Of a stretch of DNA of 64,000 nucleotides, positions 35,960-44,114 are shown in pieces. The position numbers and the translations under genes were made by a program. Each line of letters starts with the position of its first letter. The stretch's first letter is position 1. The stretch spans positions 1,408,189-1,472,188 of the forward strand of contig NZ_JAJGAK010000001.1 in assembly GCF_020866925.1 (NCBI RefSeq), in the 5' to 3' direction. The DNA is from Noviluteimonas lactosilytica. Lineage in GTDB: Bacteria > Pseudomonadota > Gammaproteobacteria > Xanthomonadales > Xanthomonadaceae. The notes under the pieces were generated by a model. It had not been told where the DNA came from. It searched no databases and worked only from the letters and a program-made list of their open reading frames with translations.

Positions 35960-36730
35960 TCAGCGCCGCTTGGCCACCGTCTTCGCCATCGCGGTGCGGT
36001 AGCGCTCGTACAGCACCTGCACCTTCGCCACGTATTCGACGGTCTCCCGATATGGCGGGACACCCTTGTACTGCGCAACCGTCCCGATGCCCGCGTTGTA
36101 CGCAGCGGCCACCAGGTCGAGGTCGCCCTTGTAGCGTCGCAGCAACTGCTTGAGATGGCGCGCACCGCCATCGATCGACTGCGCCGCGGAATACGGATCG
36201 GCCACCGCGTACTCGCGCGCGACTTCCGGCATCAACTGCATCACGCCCTGCGCGCCCTTCGACGACGTCGCCTTCGGATCGAACCCGCTTTCGGCATGCG
36301 CGAACGCACGCAGCATCGCGTCCTCCACGCCGGTCTTCTTCGCCGCGGCGCGGAACTCCTTGTTGAACCGGTTCAACTGCGGCGGACCGACGTGGCCGAG
36401 GCCGAGGTGCGCGGGCGATCCGGGCGGCGTCTGCACGGTAAATGCGAGCACCGGCACCGAACCCGGAAGCTTGCGCGTGCCGTACACGGTCTTGCCATCC
36501 TGCTGGCGTTCGTACAGCGTGCCCTTCACGACGCCGAGGTTGCCCCAGAGATTCGGCACCTTCGCCGCGTCGTCGTCGATGTGTTTCGCCACGCACTTCG
36601 AGCCGGGTTCAGGCGCGGTCGACAAACTGACGGTGCCGTCGCGCGTGCAGCGGTACACAGTGCGTGCGTGCACCGGCATCGCAACGATGGCGAGCACGAG
36701 GAGACATGGAATGGCGGCGACCGCACGCAT
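35960..36730 (-). CDS. Lytic transglycosylase (SLT fold), copy 2
   Basis: 256 residues from the ATG at 36730, giving a clean signal peptide (ending PVHA-R). Same layout as its neighbour: TVYRCTRDG...STAPEPGSKC, catalytic Glu in AFAHAESGFDP, KGAQGVMQLMP, GARHL and AAAYNAG. The two are clearly related along the whole length. Divergent from the lipoprotein gene at 36761. Confidence 0.92.
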   Translation of the reverse strand: MRAVAAIPCLLVLAIVAMPVHARTVYRCTRDGTVSLSTAPEPGSKCVAKHIDDDAAKVPNLWGNLGVVKGTLYERQQDGKTVYGTRKLPGSVPVLAFTVQTPPGSPAHLGLGHVGPPQLNRFNKEFRAAAKKTGVEDAMLRAFAHAESGFDPKATSSKGAQGVMQLMPEVAREYAVADPYSAAQSIDGGARHLKQLLRRYKGDLDLVAAAYNAGIGTVAQYKGVPPYRETVEYVAKVQVLYERYRTAMAKTVAKRR

Positions 36731-36760
36731 GGGCGCGGAGCGTACTCCACGGAGGGTGGG

Positions 36761-37279
36761 ATGATCGTGCACGGCCGATGGGTGGCGGTTTTGCTGGCAC
36801 TGACGATGCTTGCGGCGTGCGCGCCGAAGCCGAAACCCATTCCGCCGCCCCCGCCCGTCGAAGTGCCCGCGTTGCCGCCGACCGTCACGCGTGGCGAGTT
36901 CCTGATCGAGGCCGACAAGAACGAGACCTGGAACGCGGTCGGCCAGATCATCGTCAACACACCCGGCGCCGAATACGAAGGCCGCGCGCAGATGCTGGAC
37001 ATGTACACGATCCGCTACCGCGGCGTGGAATTCCTGGTGCTGACGAAGTCGATGCCGATCTCCGACACCATCAAACGCACCACCACGCGCGTCACCGCGA
37101 CGACGCCGGAAGGCAAGCCGATCGACACGATCGCGAGCGCGGAGTTGCTGGATTTGCTGGAGCGCAAGCTGCCGGCGGCGATCGAGGACGTGCAGGCGCG
37201 CTTCAAGGCCGAGGCCGAAGCCAAAAAGAAGGCCAGCGCCAAGTCGAAATCGAAGGCGAAGAAGAAAAAGAAGAAGTGA
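36761..37279 (+). CDS. Lipoprotein with Lys-rich tail
   Basis: 172 residues. Lipobox LTMLAAC, then a Pro-rich segment (KPKPIPPPPPVEVPALPP), a folded domain of about 110 residues (TRGEFLIEADKNETWNAVGQ to ERKLPAAIEDVQARF) and a C-terminal tail of alternating Lys/Ala/Ser ending in six Lys. GGAGG lies 5 nt before the ATG. No family recognised. Its stop abuts the convergent gene with no gap. Confidence 0.7.
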   Translation: MIVHGRWVAVLLALTMLAACAPKPKPIPPPPPVEVPALPPTVTRGEFLIEADKNETWNAVGQIIVNTPGAEYEGRAQMLDMYTIRYRGVEFLVLTKSMPISDTIKRTTTRVTATTPEGKPIDTIASAELLDLLERKLPAAIEDVQARFKAEAEAKKKASAKSKSKAKKKKKK

Positions 37280-37801
37280 TCACTTCGGCTGCGGTGCGAG
37301 CACGTGGTCGTAACTGATCACGCGCGCGAGCTTCCAGTCGTCGCCTTCGCGCTTCCACAGGTCGATGAACTTGCCGGTTTCTGTGAGTTGGTCCGGCTGG
37401 CCCGTCCGCAACGCGTAGAAACGATGCGTGCCCATCTGCATCGCGCCGTAGGCGCCGATCATGTGCACCGTCATCGAACCGGCCACCAGTTCGCGACGCG
37501 CACGGAAGTCGGTGCCCGCCTCCTGGCGCTTGCATCCGTCGGCGATGGCCTGCACGAACTGCGCACCGCTCGTCATCGACAGTCCATGCTTGTCGTGGAA
37601 GAACTCGAGGTCGTCGGCGACCAGCGTCTTCAACACGTCGACCTTGCACCCGAACGCCGCATCGAACAGCAGGCGGTCTTTCTCCGCGAGCGTTGCGACG
37701 ATTTCCTGCGAAGCAGGCGCGGCGCCCGGCGTGAGATTGATCGGCGCGTCCTGCGCGAGGGCGGAGAACGGGAGGACTGCAGCGAGCAGGAGCTTGCGCA
37801 T
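37280..37801 (-). CDS. Secreted SnoaL/DUF4440-like protein
   Basis: 173 residues. Signal peptide (ALA-Q) and an NTF2-like domain: 'DRLLFDAAFGCKVDVLKTLVADDLEFFHDKHGL', 'GAMQMGTHRFY' and 'GKFIDLWKREGDDWKLARVISYDH', the usual order of the DUF4440/SnoaL family. The function of secreted members is unknown. Single gene. Confidence 0.85.
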   Translation of the reverse strand: MRKLLLAAVLPFSALAQDAPINLTPGAAPASQEIVATLAEKDRLLFDAAFGCKVDVLKTLVADDLEFFHDKHGLSMTSGAQFVQAIADGCKRQEAGTDFRARRELVAGSMTVHMIGAYGAMQMGTHRFYALRTGQPDQLTETGKFIDLWKREGDDWKLARVISYDHVLAPQPK

Positions 37802-37833
37802 GGGGCGCGATCCTCGGGTCGGCGGCTGGTGAC

Positions 37834-38439
37834 CTACTTTAGCCAATACCGCAGCAGCAGGACCGCGCCGAGGAGATTCAGGACCACCGTCGACCAAAAC
37901 ACTGTCTGGAAGGAGGCCTTGTTCGACTTGTGGCCCAACACGCCCTGCGCGAGCAACGCCCCCGGCCATCCGCCGAACAAGGCGACCGCATGCAGCGTGT
38001 CTTCCGGCGTGCGCCATTGGCCATCGCGCGCCGTGCGTTTGTCGCCCGCGTAAAGCGCGATGGCCACCACGCTCATGAACCCGTAGACGAACAGCATCAC
38101 GACCGGCAGCTTGCCCGACCAACCCAGCCACGAGAACGCGGCGATGCTCGCCAGCGCCAAGACGATGCGTTGGGGTCGTCGGAGCCGTACCGGGTTGTCG
38201 CGATGCTGCGTCTTGACCGGCGCCACGGTTTGCCCGGCGAACCGGACGCGCGCTGCGTTGACGCGCCCCTTCTCGTCACGCTCCGCTTCATACGACAACA
38301 AGTCGCCGACCACCGGTCGACGTGACGCACGTTCGAACGCTTTCACGTGCACGAACGCACGATCGCCGCCGCCATTGGGCACGACGAAGCCATAGCCCTT
38401 GTCGTCGTTCCAATCGGTGAGGCGACCGGCGTAGCGCAT
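37834..38439 (-). CDS. Cold-shock domain / DUF1294 membrane protein
   Basis: 201 residues. N-terminal cold-shock-like OB fold (LTDWNDDKGYGFVVPNGGGDRAFVHVKAF) followed by a DUF1294 region with several TM helices (about residues 90-200) containing the KRTARDGQWRTPEDTLH motif and GGWPGALLAQ. This fusion is a known family. A nucleic-acid-binding domain on a membrane anchor is notable; its role is unknown. Confidence 0.9.
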   Translation of the reverse strand: MRYAGRLTDWNDDKGYGFVVPNGGGDRAFVHVKAFERASRRPVVGDLLSYEAERDEKGRVNAARVRFAGQTVAPVKTQHRDNPVRLRRPQRIVLALASIAAFSWLGWSGKLPVVMLFVYGFMSVVAIALYAGDKRTARDGQWRTPEDTLHAVALFGGWPGALLAQGVLGHKSNKASFQTVFWSTVVLNLLGAVLLLRYWLK

Positions 38440-38442
38440 GCG

Positions 38443-39498
38443 TCAGGCGTCGCCTTCGGCCTTTGCTTCGGCCTTGGCTTCGGCTTCCGTGCCTTCCTGC
38501 TCGTCGACCCACTCGTGCGCGTGATCGCCGTTGGTCAGGCGCATGCGGTTGCGTTCGACCTTGTCGCGACCCGCGACCTTCGTGGTGCGCGTGGTTTCGA
38601 ACATCTCGATGACGCCGGTCGGACGATGCACGACGAACAGGCCTTCGTCCTTGACCTCGATCGACTTGATCACGTCGTCGAGCCCGTCCTTGTGTTCTTC
38701 GCCAACCAGCGTCGCGGCCATCGCGGCCAGCGCCTTGGCGCCCTTCACCGGGTCGATCGTCTGCTCGAACGCGACGAACAGATCGTCGGGGTCGTCTTCG
38801 GACACCGACAACGAGAACGTGAGCTTGGCGGGGAACGCCGGCCCGCCCATCGGGTTCGGCAACTCGGTCTCGACGCCGTAATCGGTGTCAGGCTCGATGT
38901 CGATGCCGACGAAACCGTTGTACCACTGCAGGTCGCGGCCGATCATCGCTTCGACGACGGCCGGTTGCGTCATGCGATCCAGGATGCCGTCGACCATCTC
39001 GGCGGCCTCTTGCCGATCGGACTCGTTCATGTCGCCTTGCTTCGCCAGGCCCTGCGAGGCGAGCGGGCGCATCGCCTCGCGCATGAACTTCGACAGCGCG
39101 TCGATGTTCTCGATGCGCGCGTAGTTGCCGTCCTTGTCGAGCGCGACGACGACCTCGAGGTCGCCGACCTTCGCGAACGTTTCGCGCGCGAGGCCTTCCA
39201 TCGCCTTGTCGCCTTCGAGAACATCGAACTGCGGGTCGGCGCTGGTCCAGGTCTGCTGGAATCCGTCCGCCGTCGCCTGCGTGAGGCGCATCGTGTCGTT
39301 CGAGCGCGTGCGCTCGTGCTGGCGCTTGCCGTCACGGACTTCGACCTCGTTCGACTCGGTGGCGTACTTCAGCTCCATCCCCGCCTTCCACGGGATCACC
39401 CACTTGACGGTCGGCGCCGGCGCGGCCTCTTCGGCGAACGCAGGCAGGACGGGCAGCGCGCAGAGAAGCGCGACCGCGAGAGCGCGACGGTTGAGCAT
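38443..39498 (-). CDS. Secreted protein, function unknown
   Basis: 351 residues. Signal peptide (PAFA-E) and a long soluble domain rich in Glu, Asp and beta strands (WVIPWKAGMELKYATESNEVEV, MRLTQATADGFQQTWTSADPQFDV, VVALDKDGNYARIENID), ending in a Glu/Ala/Lys-rich tail. The plan resembles DUF6263-type proteins with barrel-like strands, but I am not certain. It follows the CSD/DUF1294 gene on the same strand with the two stops/starts 3 bp apart, so they are likely co-transcribed. Confidence 0.7.
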   Translation of the reverse strand: MLNRRALAVALLCALPVLPAFAEEAAPAPTVKWVIPWKAGMELKYATESNEVEVRDGKRQHERTRSNDTMRLTQATADGFQQTWTSADPQFDVLEGDKAMEGLARETFAKVGDLEVVVALDKDGNYARIENIDALSKFMREAMRPLASQGLAKQGDMNESDRQEAAEMVDGILDRMTQPAVVEAMIGRDLQWYNGFVGIDIEPDTDYGVETELPNPMGGPAFPAKLTFSLSVSEDDPDDLFVAFEQTIDPVKGAKALAAMAATLVGEEHKDGLDDVIKSIEVKDEGLFVVHRPTGVIEMFETTRTTKVAGRDKVERNRMRLTNGDHAHEWVDEQEGTEAEAKAEAKAEGDA

Positions 39499-39610
39499 GG
39501 CTTGGGTCCCCTGACCTTCGGCGATTCGCCGAACGACGTGATTGTAGCGTTCACGCAAAGGCAACAGCCCCTGCCCGACATTCGCGCCACCTTCGCGCCC
39601 GGGGACCCCC

Positions 39611-39970
39611 ATGTACAAGGTCATGCTGTGGATCGCGATCGGCATCGTGCTGGCCCTGGTCGCGGTGTTCCGCGTGCCCTCCTGGCCCACCGCGAACTCG
39701 ACGGGAACGGCCGTGCATTGCCCCACCCTCACCGCGCCGATCACGCGCAACAATGCGCGACGCGAGCTCGATCGCCTGCGCCAGGCGCCCACCCTCGATG
39801 CACCCTGCATTTCCGAACTGGAGCAGATCGCCAGCGGCGAACGTCTCAGCGAAGCGCGTGGCGACTGGTGGCGGATGACCGGGCTGTGGCTGGTCATCGG
39901 GATCGGCGGACTGATCGTTTTGTACATGACGCGCGTCTTCAGGCGATTCGGCACGTGGTTCCGGCGATAG
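39611..39970 (+). CDS. Small membrane protein, two TM helices
   Basis: 119 residues. TM1 about residues 5-22, a short periplasmic or cytosolic loop with two Cys (HCPTL, DAPCIS), and TM2 about 92-108, ending in basic residues. No family recognised. The CPBP gene starts 13 bp downstream, so they form an operon. Confidence 0.65.
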   Translation: MYKVMLWIAIGIVLALVAVFRVPSWPTANSTGTAVHCPTLTAPITRNNARRELDRLRQAPTLDAPCISELEQIASGERLSEARGDWWRMTGLWLVIGIGGLIVLYMTRVFRRFGTWFRR

Positions 39971-39983
39971 CTACACTCGTTCC

Positions 39984-40694
39984 ATGCCGATCTGGATCGA
40001 CCTGCTGTACGTCGCGTTCTTCGCGGCGGTCATGCCGCTGTACGGCTATCTCGTCTGGTGGCCGGGGTTCAAGCGTCGACAACGCATCTCGGCGGCGCAA
40101 GCGCGATGGAAGCTCTGGTCGGGCAGCAGCGTGGAGTATTGGCTGATCGTCGCGATCGGCGCGGCGATCTGGCTGTGGTTCGGCCGACCGTGGTCTGGCC
40201 TGAAGCTCACGATGCCCGGCGGCTGGGGCCTCGTGGTGGCCAGCGTGATCATCGCTGCCTACGCCGCCTATCAGCTGTATGCCATCTCGGCGCTGCGACG
40301 CGACGCGGACTTGCGCGCCACGCTGCGCGCCAACTTCTCCGGCGACGTCGCCGACGTCCTCCCGCGCACGCGCAACGAAACGTGGATGTTCACCGGCGCC
40401 TCGGTGAGCGCCGGCTTCTCCGAAGAGTTCTTCTTCCGCGGCTACTTCCCCTGGGCGCTCGCGCCGTGGCTCGGATGGTGGGGCGCGGCGGCGTTGTCGC
40501 TGGCGATCTTCGCCATCGGCCATATCTACCAGGGCATGAAAGGCGTGATCCAGACGGGCATCTTCGGCGCGATCTACACGTTGATCGTGTGGCTGACCGA
40601 TTCGTTGTGGCCGGCGATCGTGTCGCATGTGCTGGTGGATGTGTTCGCTGGGGTAATGTCATGGATCGCATTGCGTGAAGAGGAGACCGCATGA
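39984..40694 (+). CDS. CPBP-family intramembrane metalloprotease
   Basis: 236 residues, about six TM helices. The CPBP (Abi/CAAX) motifs are seen in order: SEEFFFRGYF, GHIYQG and SHVLVDVF, giving the two Glu and two His of the active site. Family members process prenylated or bacteriocin-type substrates; the substrate here is unknown. It overlaps the next gene by 4 bp. Confidence 0.9.
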   Translation: MPIWIDLLYVAFFAAVMPLYGYLVWWPGFKRRQRISAAQARWKLWSGSSVEYWLIVAIGAAIWLWFGRPWSGLKLTMPGGWGLVVASVIIAAYAAYQLYAISALRRDADLRATLRANFSGDVADVLPRTRNETWMFTGASVSAGFSEEFFFRGYFPWALAPWLGWWGAAALSLAIFAIGHIYQGMKGVIQTGIFGAIYTLIVWLTDSLWPAIVSHVLVDVFAGVMSWIALREEETA

Positions 40695-41047
40695 CCGCCA
40701 TCGAAGATCGCTACGCAGGCCGGCCGTTCCTGCGCCTGCTGGAATGTCTCGCACTCGACGCCATCGATGAGCTCGATCCTGCGCAGCGCGCGGCGCTCGA
40801 GGAGATGGCGCCGAAGCTCGGTGCGTCGCTGGATTTCGAGGGAACGTGGCAGCAGATCGTCGCCGGGCAGATGCAGTGGGGCGACGGCATCGGCGACGCG
40901 ATCCGCGAAGTGTGGGAGCGCAACAGCGCGATCGCGCGCGAGGAAGGGATCGAACTGACGCCCGACGAGTTCGCGATGTTGTTCGCGGACGCGAACACGG
41001 AGGACTATGCTGGCGGGCAACCGTCCAACGATGAGGCTCCCCCATGA
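40691..41047 (+). CDS. Conserved small protein, function unknown
   Basis: 118 residues, acidic and helical (LRLLECLALDAIDELDPAQRAALEEMAPKL; SAIAREEGIELTPDEFAMLFADANTEDY). No signal or TM. No family recognised. Both ends overlap their neighbours (ATGA with the CPBP gene and with the peroxiredoxin gene), so it sits inside an operon. Confidence 0.7.
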   Translation: MTAIEDRYAGRPFLRLLECLALDAIDELDPAQRAALEEMAPKLGASLDFEGTWQQIVAGQMQWGDGIGDAIREVWERNSAIAREEGIELTPDEFAMLFADANTEDYAGGQPSNDEAPP

Positions 41048-41589
41048 AACGCCTCCTGCTTGCTGTCGCGCTCGGGCTGGGCATCGTCGCGGTTTCGTCG
41101 CACTCCGACGCCGCGCTGAAGGTCGACGCCAAGGCGCCTGATTTCACCGCGCCTGCCTGGCTCGCGGGCAAGCCCTTCACTTTCAAGCTGGCCGACGCGC
41201 TCGAGCAAGGGCCGGTGGTGGTGTACTTCTTCCCCGCCGCGCACACGCCCGGCTGCAACATGGAAGCGCACCTGTTCTCGGAAGCCATCGACAAGTTCAA
41301 GGCGCAGCACGCCACGGTGATCGGCGTCACCGCGGGCAACGTGGACGAGCTGGCGGATTTCTCGAAGGAAACCGAACACTGCGGCGGGAAGTTCGCGGTC
41401 GCCGCCGACACCGGCGCGAAGATTGCGAAGGAGTACGACGCGATCCTGGCGCAGAAGCCGGAGTGGTCGAATCGCACCTCCTACGTGATCGCACCGTCGG
41501 GCAAGATCGCGCACGTGTATTCGGACCTCAATCCGAACAAGCACGTGCAGGAGACGCTGGACGCAGTGACGGCGTTGGGGAAGAAGTAA
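41044..41589 (+). CDS. Secreted PrxQ/BCP-type peroxiredoxin
   Basis: 181 residues. A signal peptide (about 1-23, ending SDA-A) precedes an AhpC/TSA fold with KAPDFTAP, peroxidatic C71 in HTPGCNMEA and a possible resolving C113 (EHCGGKF). The usual T/S-x-x-C is TPGC. It reduces peroxides with thiols; a periplasmic location follows from the signal. Last gene of the operon. Confidence 0.9.
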   Translation: MKRLLLAVALGLGIVAVSSHSDAALKVDAKAPDFTAPAWLAGKPFTFKLADALEQGPVVVYFFPAAHTPGCNMEAHLFSEAIDKFKAQHATVIGVTAGNVDELADFSKETEHCGGKFAVAADTGAKIAKEYDAILAQKPEWSNRTSYVIAPSGKIAHVYSDLNPNKHVQETLDAVTALGKK

Positions 41590-41601
41590 GTCCGCTGCCT
41601 G

Positions 41602-41620
41602 CCCCGCATTTGCGGGTTTC
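41602..41620 (+). terminator. Weak Rho-independent terminator
   Basis: Short GC stem (CCCGC/GCGGG, loop ATTT) followed by TTTC, 13 bp after the peroxiredoxin stop. Confidence 0.5.
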
Positions 41621-41648
41621 GTCTCGCCACATCGTTGAATCTCCTGAT

Positions 41649-41681
41649 CGAACGTCGAATCGCCGAGAGGTTCGACGTTCG
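41649..41681. promoter_or_regulatory. 11-bp perfect inverted repeat upstream of dinD
   Basis: CGAACGTCGAA at 41649-41659 is exactly reversed at 41671-41681 with an 11-bp spacer. It lies 55 bp before the dinD start and could be an operator. It does not match the gammaproteobacterial LexA box. Confidence 0.5.
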
Positions 41682-41702
41682 CATCCTTCGTGCTCGATAG
41701 CG

Positions 41703-41728
41703 TCCATCCGGTCACCACACCGGATGGA
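41703..41728 (+). promoter_or_regulatory. Hairpin covering the dinD ribosome site
   Basis: 10-bp perfect stem (TCCATCCGGT at 41703-41712, complement at 41719-41728, 6-nt loop). The GGAG used by dinD (41726-41729) lies in its 3' arm, so translation may be limited by this structure. Confidence 0.55.
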
Positions 41729-41735
41729 GCGCGCA

Positions 41736-42575
41736 ATGAAGAAGGAGCTGATCGCCAGCCTGCATCGCAACTTTGAAGAGGCGGTGCATGTCGAGGGCGA
41801 CGTGGAGTATTGGCTGGCCCGGGAGCTGCAGTCTCTGCTGGGGTATTCGCAGTGGCGCAACTTCGAGCGCGCGCTGGACGACGCGCGGACGGCGTGCAAA
41901 GCAACTGGTGGATGCGTCGAGGACCATTTTGCTGACGCCAGCAAAATGGTCGACCTGGGGAGCGGCGCCGCGCGGCAAGTGCGTGATATCGCCCTGACGC
42001 GCTACGCCTGCTACCTGATCGCGCAGAACGGCGACCCACGCAAACCGGAGATTGCCTTCGCGATGAACTACTTCGCGGTGCAAACGCGCAAGCAGGAGAT
42101 CGTCGAGAAGCGCATCGCGGAGTTCGAACGTGTGCAGGCGCGCAGCCAGTTGTCGCTGTCGCAGAAGGCACTGTCGAGTGCGCTGTTCGAGCGCGGCATC
42201 GATTCAACGGGCTTCGGTCGCATCCTCAGCAAAGGCGACCAGGCCTTGTTTGGCGGGTCGAATACGCAGGACATGAAGGATCGGCTGGGGGTGCCCGACA
42301 GCCGACCGCTCGCCGACTTCCTGCCCACCATCACCATCAAGGCGAAAGACTTCGCGAACGAAGTCACCCACATGCAGGTGAAACAGCAAGACCTGCGCGG
42401 CGAGCCCGACATCACCACGGAGCATGTCCGCAACAACGAAGACGTGCGGAGGATCCTCACCGATCGCAACATCCGGCCCGAGGCGTTGCCGCCCGGCGAG
42501 GACGTGCGTCGAGTCGAGCGACGCCTCAAGGCGGAGGAAAAGCAGCTGCCGCGCAGCGGGCGAGATCGGCGCTAG
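41736..42575 (+). CDS. dinD: DNA-damage-inducible protein D (DinD-like)
   Basis: 279 residues. N-terminal BRO/KilA-like domain (HVEGDVEYWLARELQSLLGYSQWRNFERALDDARTACK) and a long helical C-terminal part (RKQEIVEKRIAEFERVQAR; LTDRNIRPEALPPGEDVRRVERRLK) match DinD along its length. In E. coli DinD is SOS-induced and inhibits RecA filaments. The ATG at 41736 has GGAG 6 nt upstream. No LexA box recognised. The BRO-like domain is often shared with phage genes. Confidence 0.92.
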   Translation: MKKELIASLHRNFEEAVHVEGDVEYWLARELQSLLGYSQWRNFERALDDARTACKATGGCVEDHFADASKMVDLGSGAARQVRDIALTRYACYLIAQNGDPRKPEIAFAMNYFAVQTRKQEIVEKRIAEFERVQARSQLSLSQKALSSALFERGIDSTGFGRILSKGDQALFGGSNTQDMKDRLGVPDSRPLADFLPTITIKAKDFANEVTHMQVKQQDLRGEPDITTEHVRNNEDVRRILTDRNIRPEALPPGEDVRRVERRLKAEEKQLPRSGRDRR

Positions 42576-42607
42576 ACTCCGCCGAACGCCCGCTTGCAGA
42601 GATCGCC

Positions 42608-43636
42608 ATGCGTCGCTTCCTGTTCGCGTTGTCGCTCGGCCTGTTCGCCATGCCCGCCGCGATGGCGGCCGATCCACCCCCGCTCGCGCAGTACCACGCA
42701 CGCGACGGCCGCGCCGATGCCTGGCAAGGCGGCGTCCGCATGATTCCGATCAAGACACCCGTTGGCGAGTTCAAGGTCTGGACCAAGCGCGTCGGCAACA
42801 ACCCGCGCATCAAGGTTCTGTTGTTGCACGGCGGCCCGGGCGCCACGCATGAAGCGTTCGAGGCGTTCGACAGCTTCCTGCCCGCCGACGGCGTCGAGTA
42901 CTACTACTACGACCAGCTCGGTTCGTACTACAGCGACCAGCCCGACGACCCGAAGCTGCTGACGACCGATCGCTTCGTCGAAGAAGTCGAACAGGTGCGC
43001 ATCGCGCTCGGCCTCGACAAGGACAACTTCTACCTGCTCGGCCACTCGTGGGGCGGCATCCTCGCGATGGAGTACGCGCTCAAGCACCAGGACCACCTCA
43101 AGGGCCTGGTGATCTCGAACATGGTGTCGAGCATCCCCGCGTACAACAAATACGCGAGCGACGTGTTGATGCCCGAGCTCGATCCCGCCGCGCTCGCTGA
43201 ACTCAAGCAGCTCGACGCCGCCAGGGACTACGCGAACCCGCGCTTCGAGGAACTCCTGATCCCGCACTACGAACACCACGTCCTGCGCCGCCCGATCTCC
43301 GAATGGCCCGAGCCCGTCGTGCGCAGCTTCATGAAGCACCTCAACAAGAAGGTGTACGTGCCGATGCAGGGCCCGAGCGAACTCGGCGCGAGCGGCATCC
43401 TCGCCGACTGGGACCGCACCGAGGATCTGTCGAAGATCACCGTGCCCACGCTCGTCATCGGCGCGCGCTACGACACGATGGATCCGAAGTACATGGAGAT
43501 GATGAGCGAGAAGCTGCCGAAGGGCGACTACCTGTATCTGCCGAACGGGAGTCACTGCGCGTTCTACGACGACCAGGACGCCTACTTCGCGGGGTTGCTG
43601 AAGTTCCTGCATCGCGTGGACGACGACGCGAAGTGA
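42608..43636 (+). CDS. Secreted proline-iminopeptidase-type alpha/beta hydrolase
   Basis: 342 residues. Signal peptide (AMAA-D), then an alpha/beta-hydrolase fold with the oxyanion segment LLLHGGPGATHE, nucleophile S147 in GHSWGG, a late Asp (IGARYDTMDP) and catalytic His (GSHCAFYDD). The HGGPG motif is characteristic of proline iminopeptidases. It probably removes N-terminal Pro or similar residues from peptides in the periplasm or outside. Single gene; it starts 32 bp after dinD. Confidence 0.9.
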   Translation: MRRFLFALSLGLFAMPAAMAADPPPLAQYHARDGRADAWQGGVRMIPIKTPVGEFKVWTKRVGNNPRIKVLLLHGGPGATHEAFEAFDSFLPADGVEYYYYDQLGSYYSDQPDDPKLLTTDRFVEEVEQVRIALGLDKDNFYLLGHSWGGILAMEYALKHQDHLKGLVISNMVSSIPAYNKYASDVLMPELDPAALAELKQLDAARDYANPRFEELLIPHYEHHVLRRPISEWPEPVVRSFMKHLNKKVYVPMQGPSELGASGILADWDRTEDLSKITVPTLVIGARYDTMDPKYMEMMSEKLPKGDYLYLPNGSHCAFYDDQDAYFAGLLKFLHRVDDDAK

Positions 43637-43640
43637 GGTT

Positions 43641-44066
43641 CTACGCGTCGTGCGTGCTGCAGTATCGAGCCCGGGTTTCCTGCACCGATTCAACTACAAG
43701 CCGTTCGAGCACGCCGACATCGACATCGGCCAACCGCCGCACGGACAAGCAGGACTTGCCCATCTTGTGCTTGCCGAGTTTCGCGAGCAGCGCCGCCTGC
43801 CCCGGTAAATCGGGGACGAGGTAGATGGCCAGGTCCGGCTTGCGCGATGCGAAGCCCGCGACGCACGTCTCGCCGGCATGGCCGCTGTCGTATTTGTACG
43901 CGTAGCGATCGAACCCGACGATGCTCGTGCCCCACATTCGCGCGGGGTGACCGGTCGCACGCGACATCATCGCCACCAGCGTCCCGCAGTCGGCGCGGCG
44001 TTCGGCGTCGGGGAGCGCGGCGATGTACGCGTCGACGCTTGCGTCGGTCGGGACGGTCTTGGCCAT
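43641..44066 (-). CDS. DUF1801 domain protein
   Basis: 141 residues. 'VDAYIAALPDAERRADCGTLVAMM', 'MWGTSIVGFDRYAYKYDSGHAGE' and 'KPDLAIYLVP' are DUF1801 features (YdhG-like fold). Biochemical role unknown. Convergent with the hydrolase gene. Confidence 0.87.
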   Translation of the reverse strand: MAKTVPTDASVDAYIAALPDAERRADCGTLVAMMSRATGHPARMWGTSIVGFDRYAYKYDSGHAGETCVAGFASRKPDLAIYLVPDLPGQAALLAKLGKHKMGKSCLSVRRLADVDVGVLERLVVESVQETRARYCSTHDA

Positions 44067-44114
44067 GGCGTGGAGTCTAGTCCCGTCGAACGTCCCTGTT
44101 CTCCCGCGTCGACG

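Noticed and set aside
41590-41735. LexA box before dinD
   Set aside because: Neither the CTG-N10-CAG nor the TTAGTA-N6-TACTAA pattern is present; only unrelated inverted repeats.
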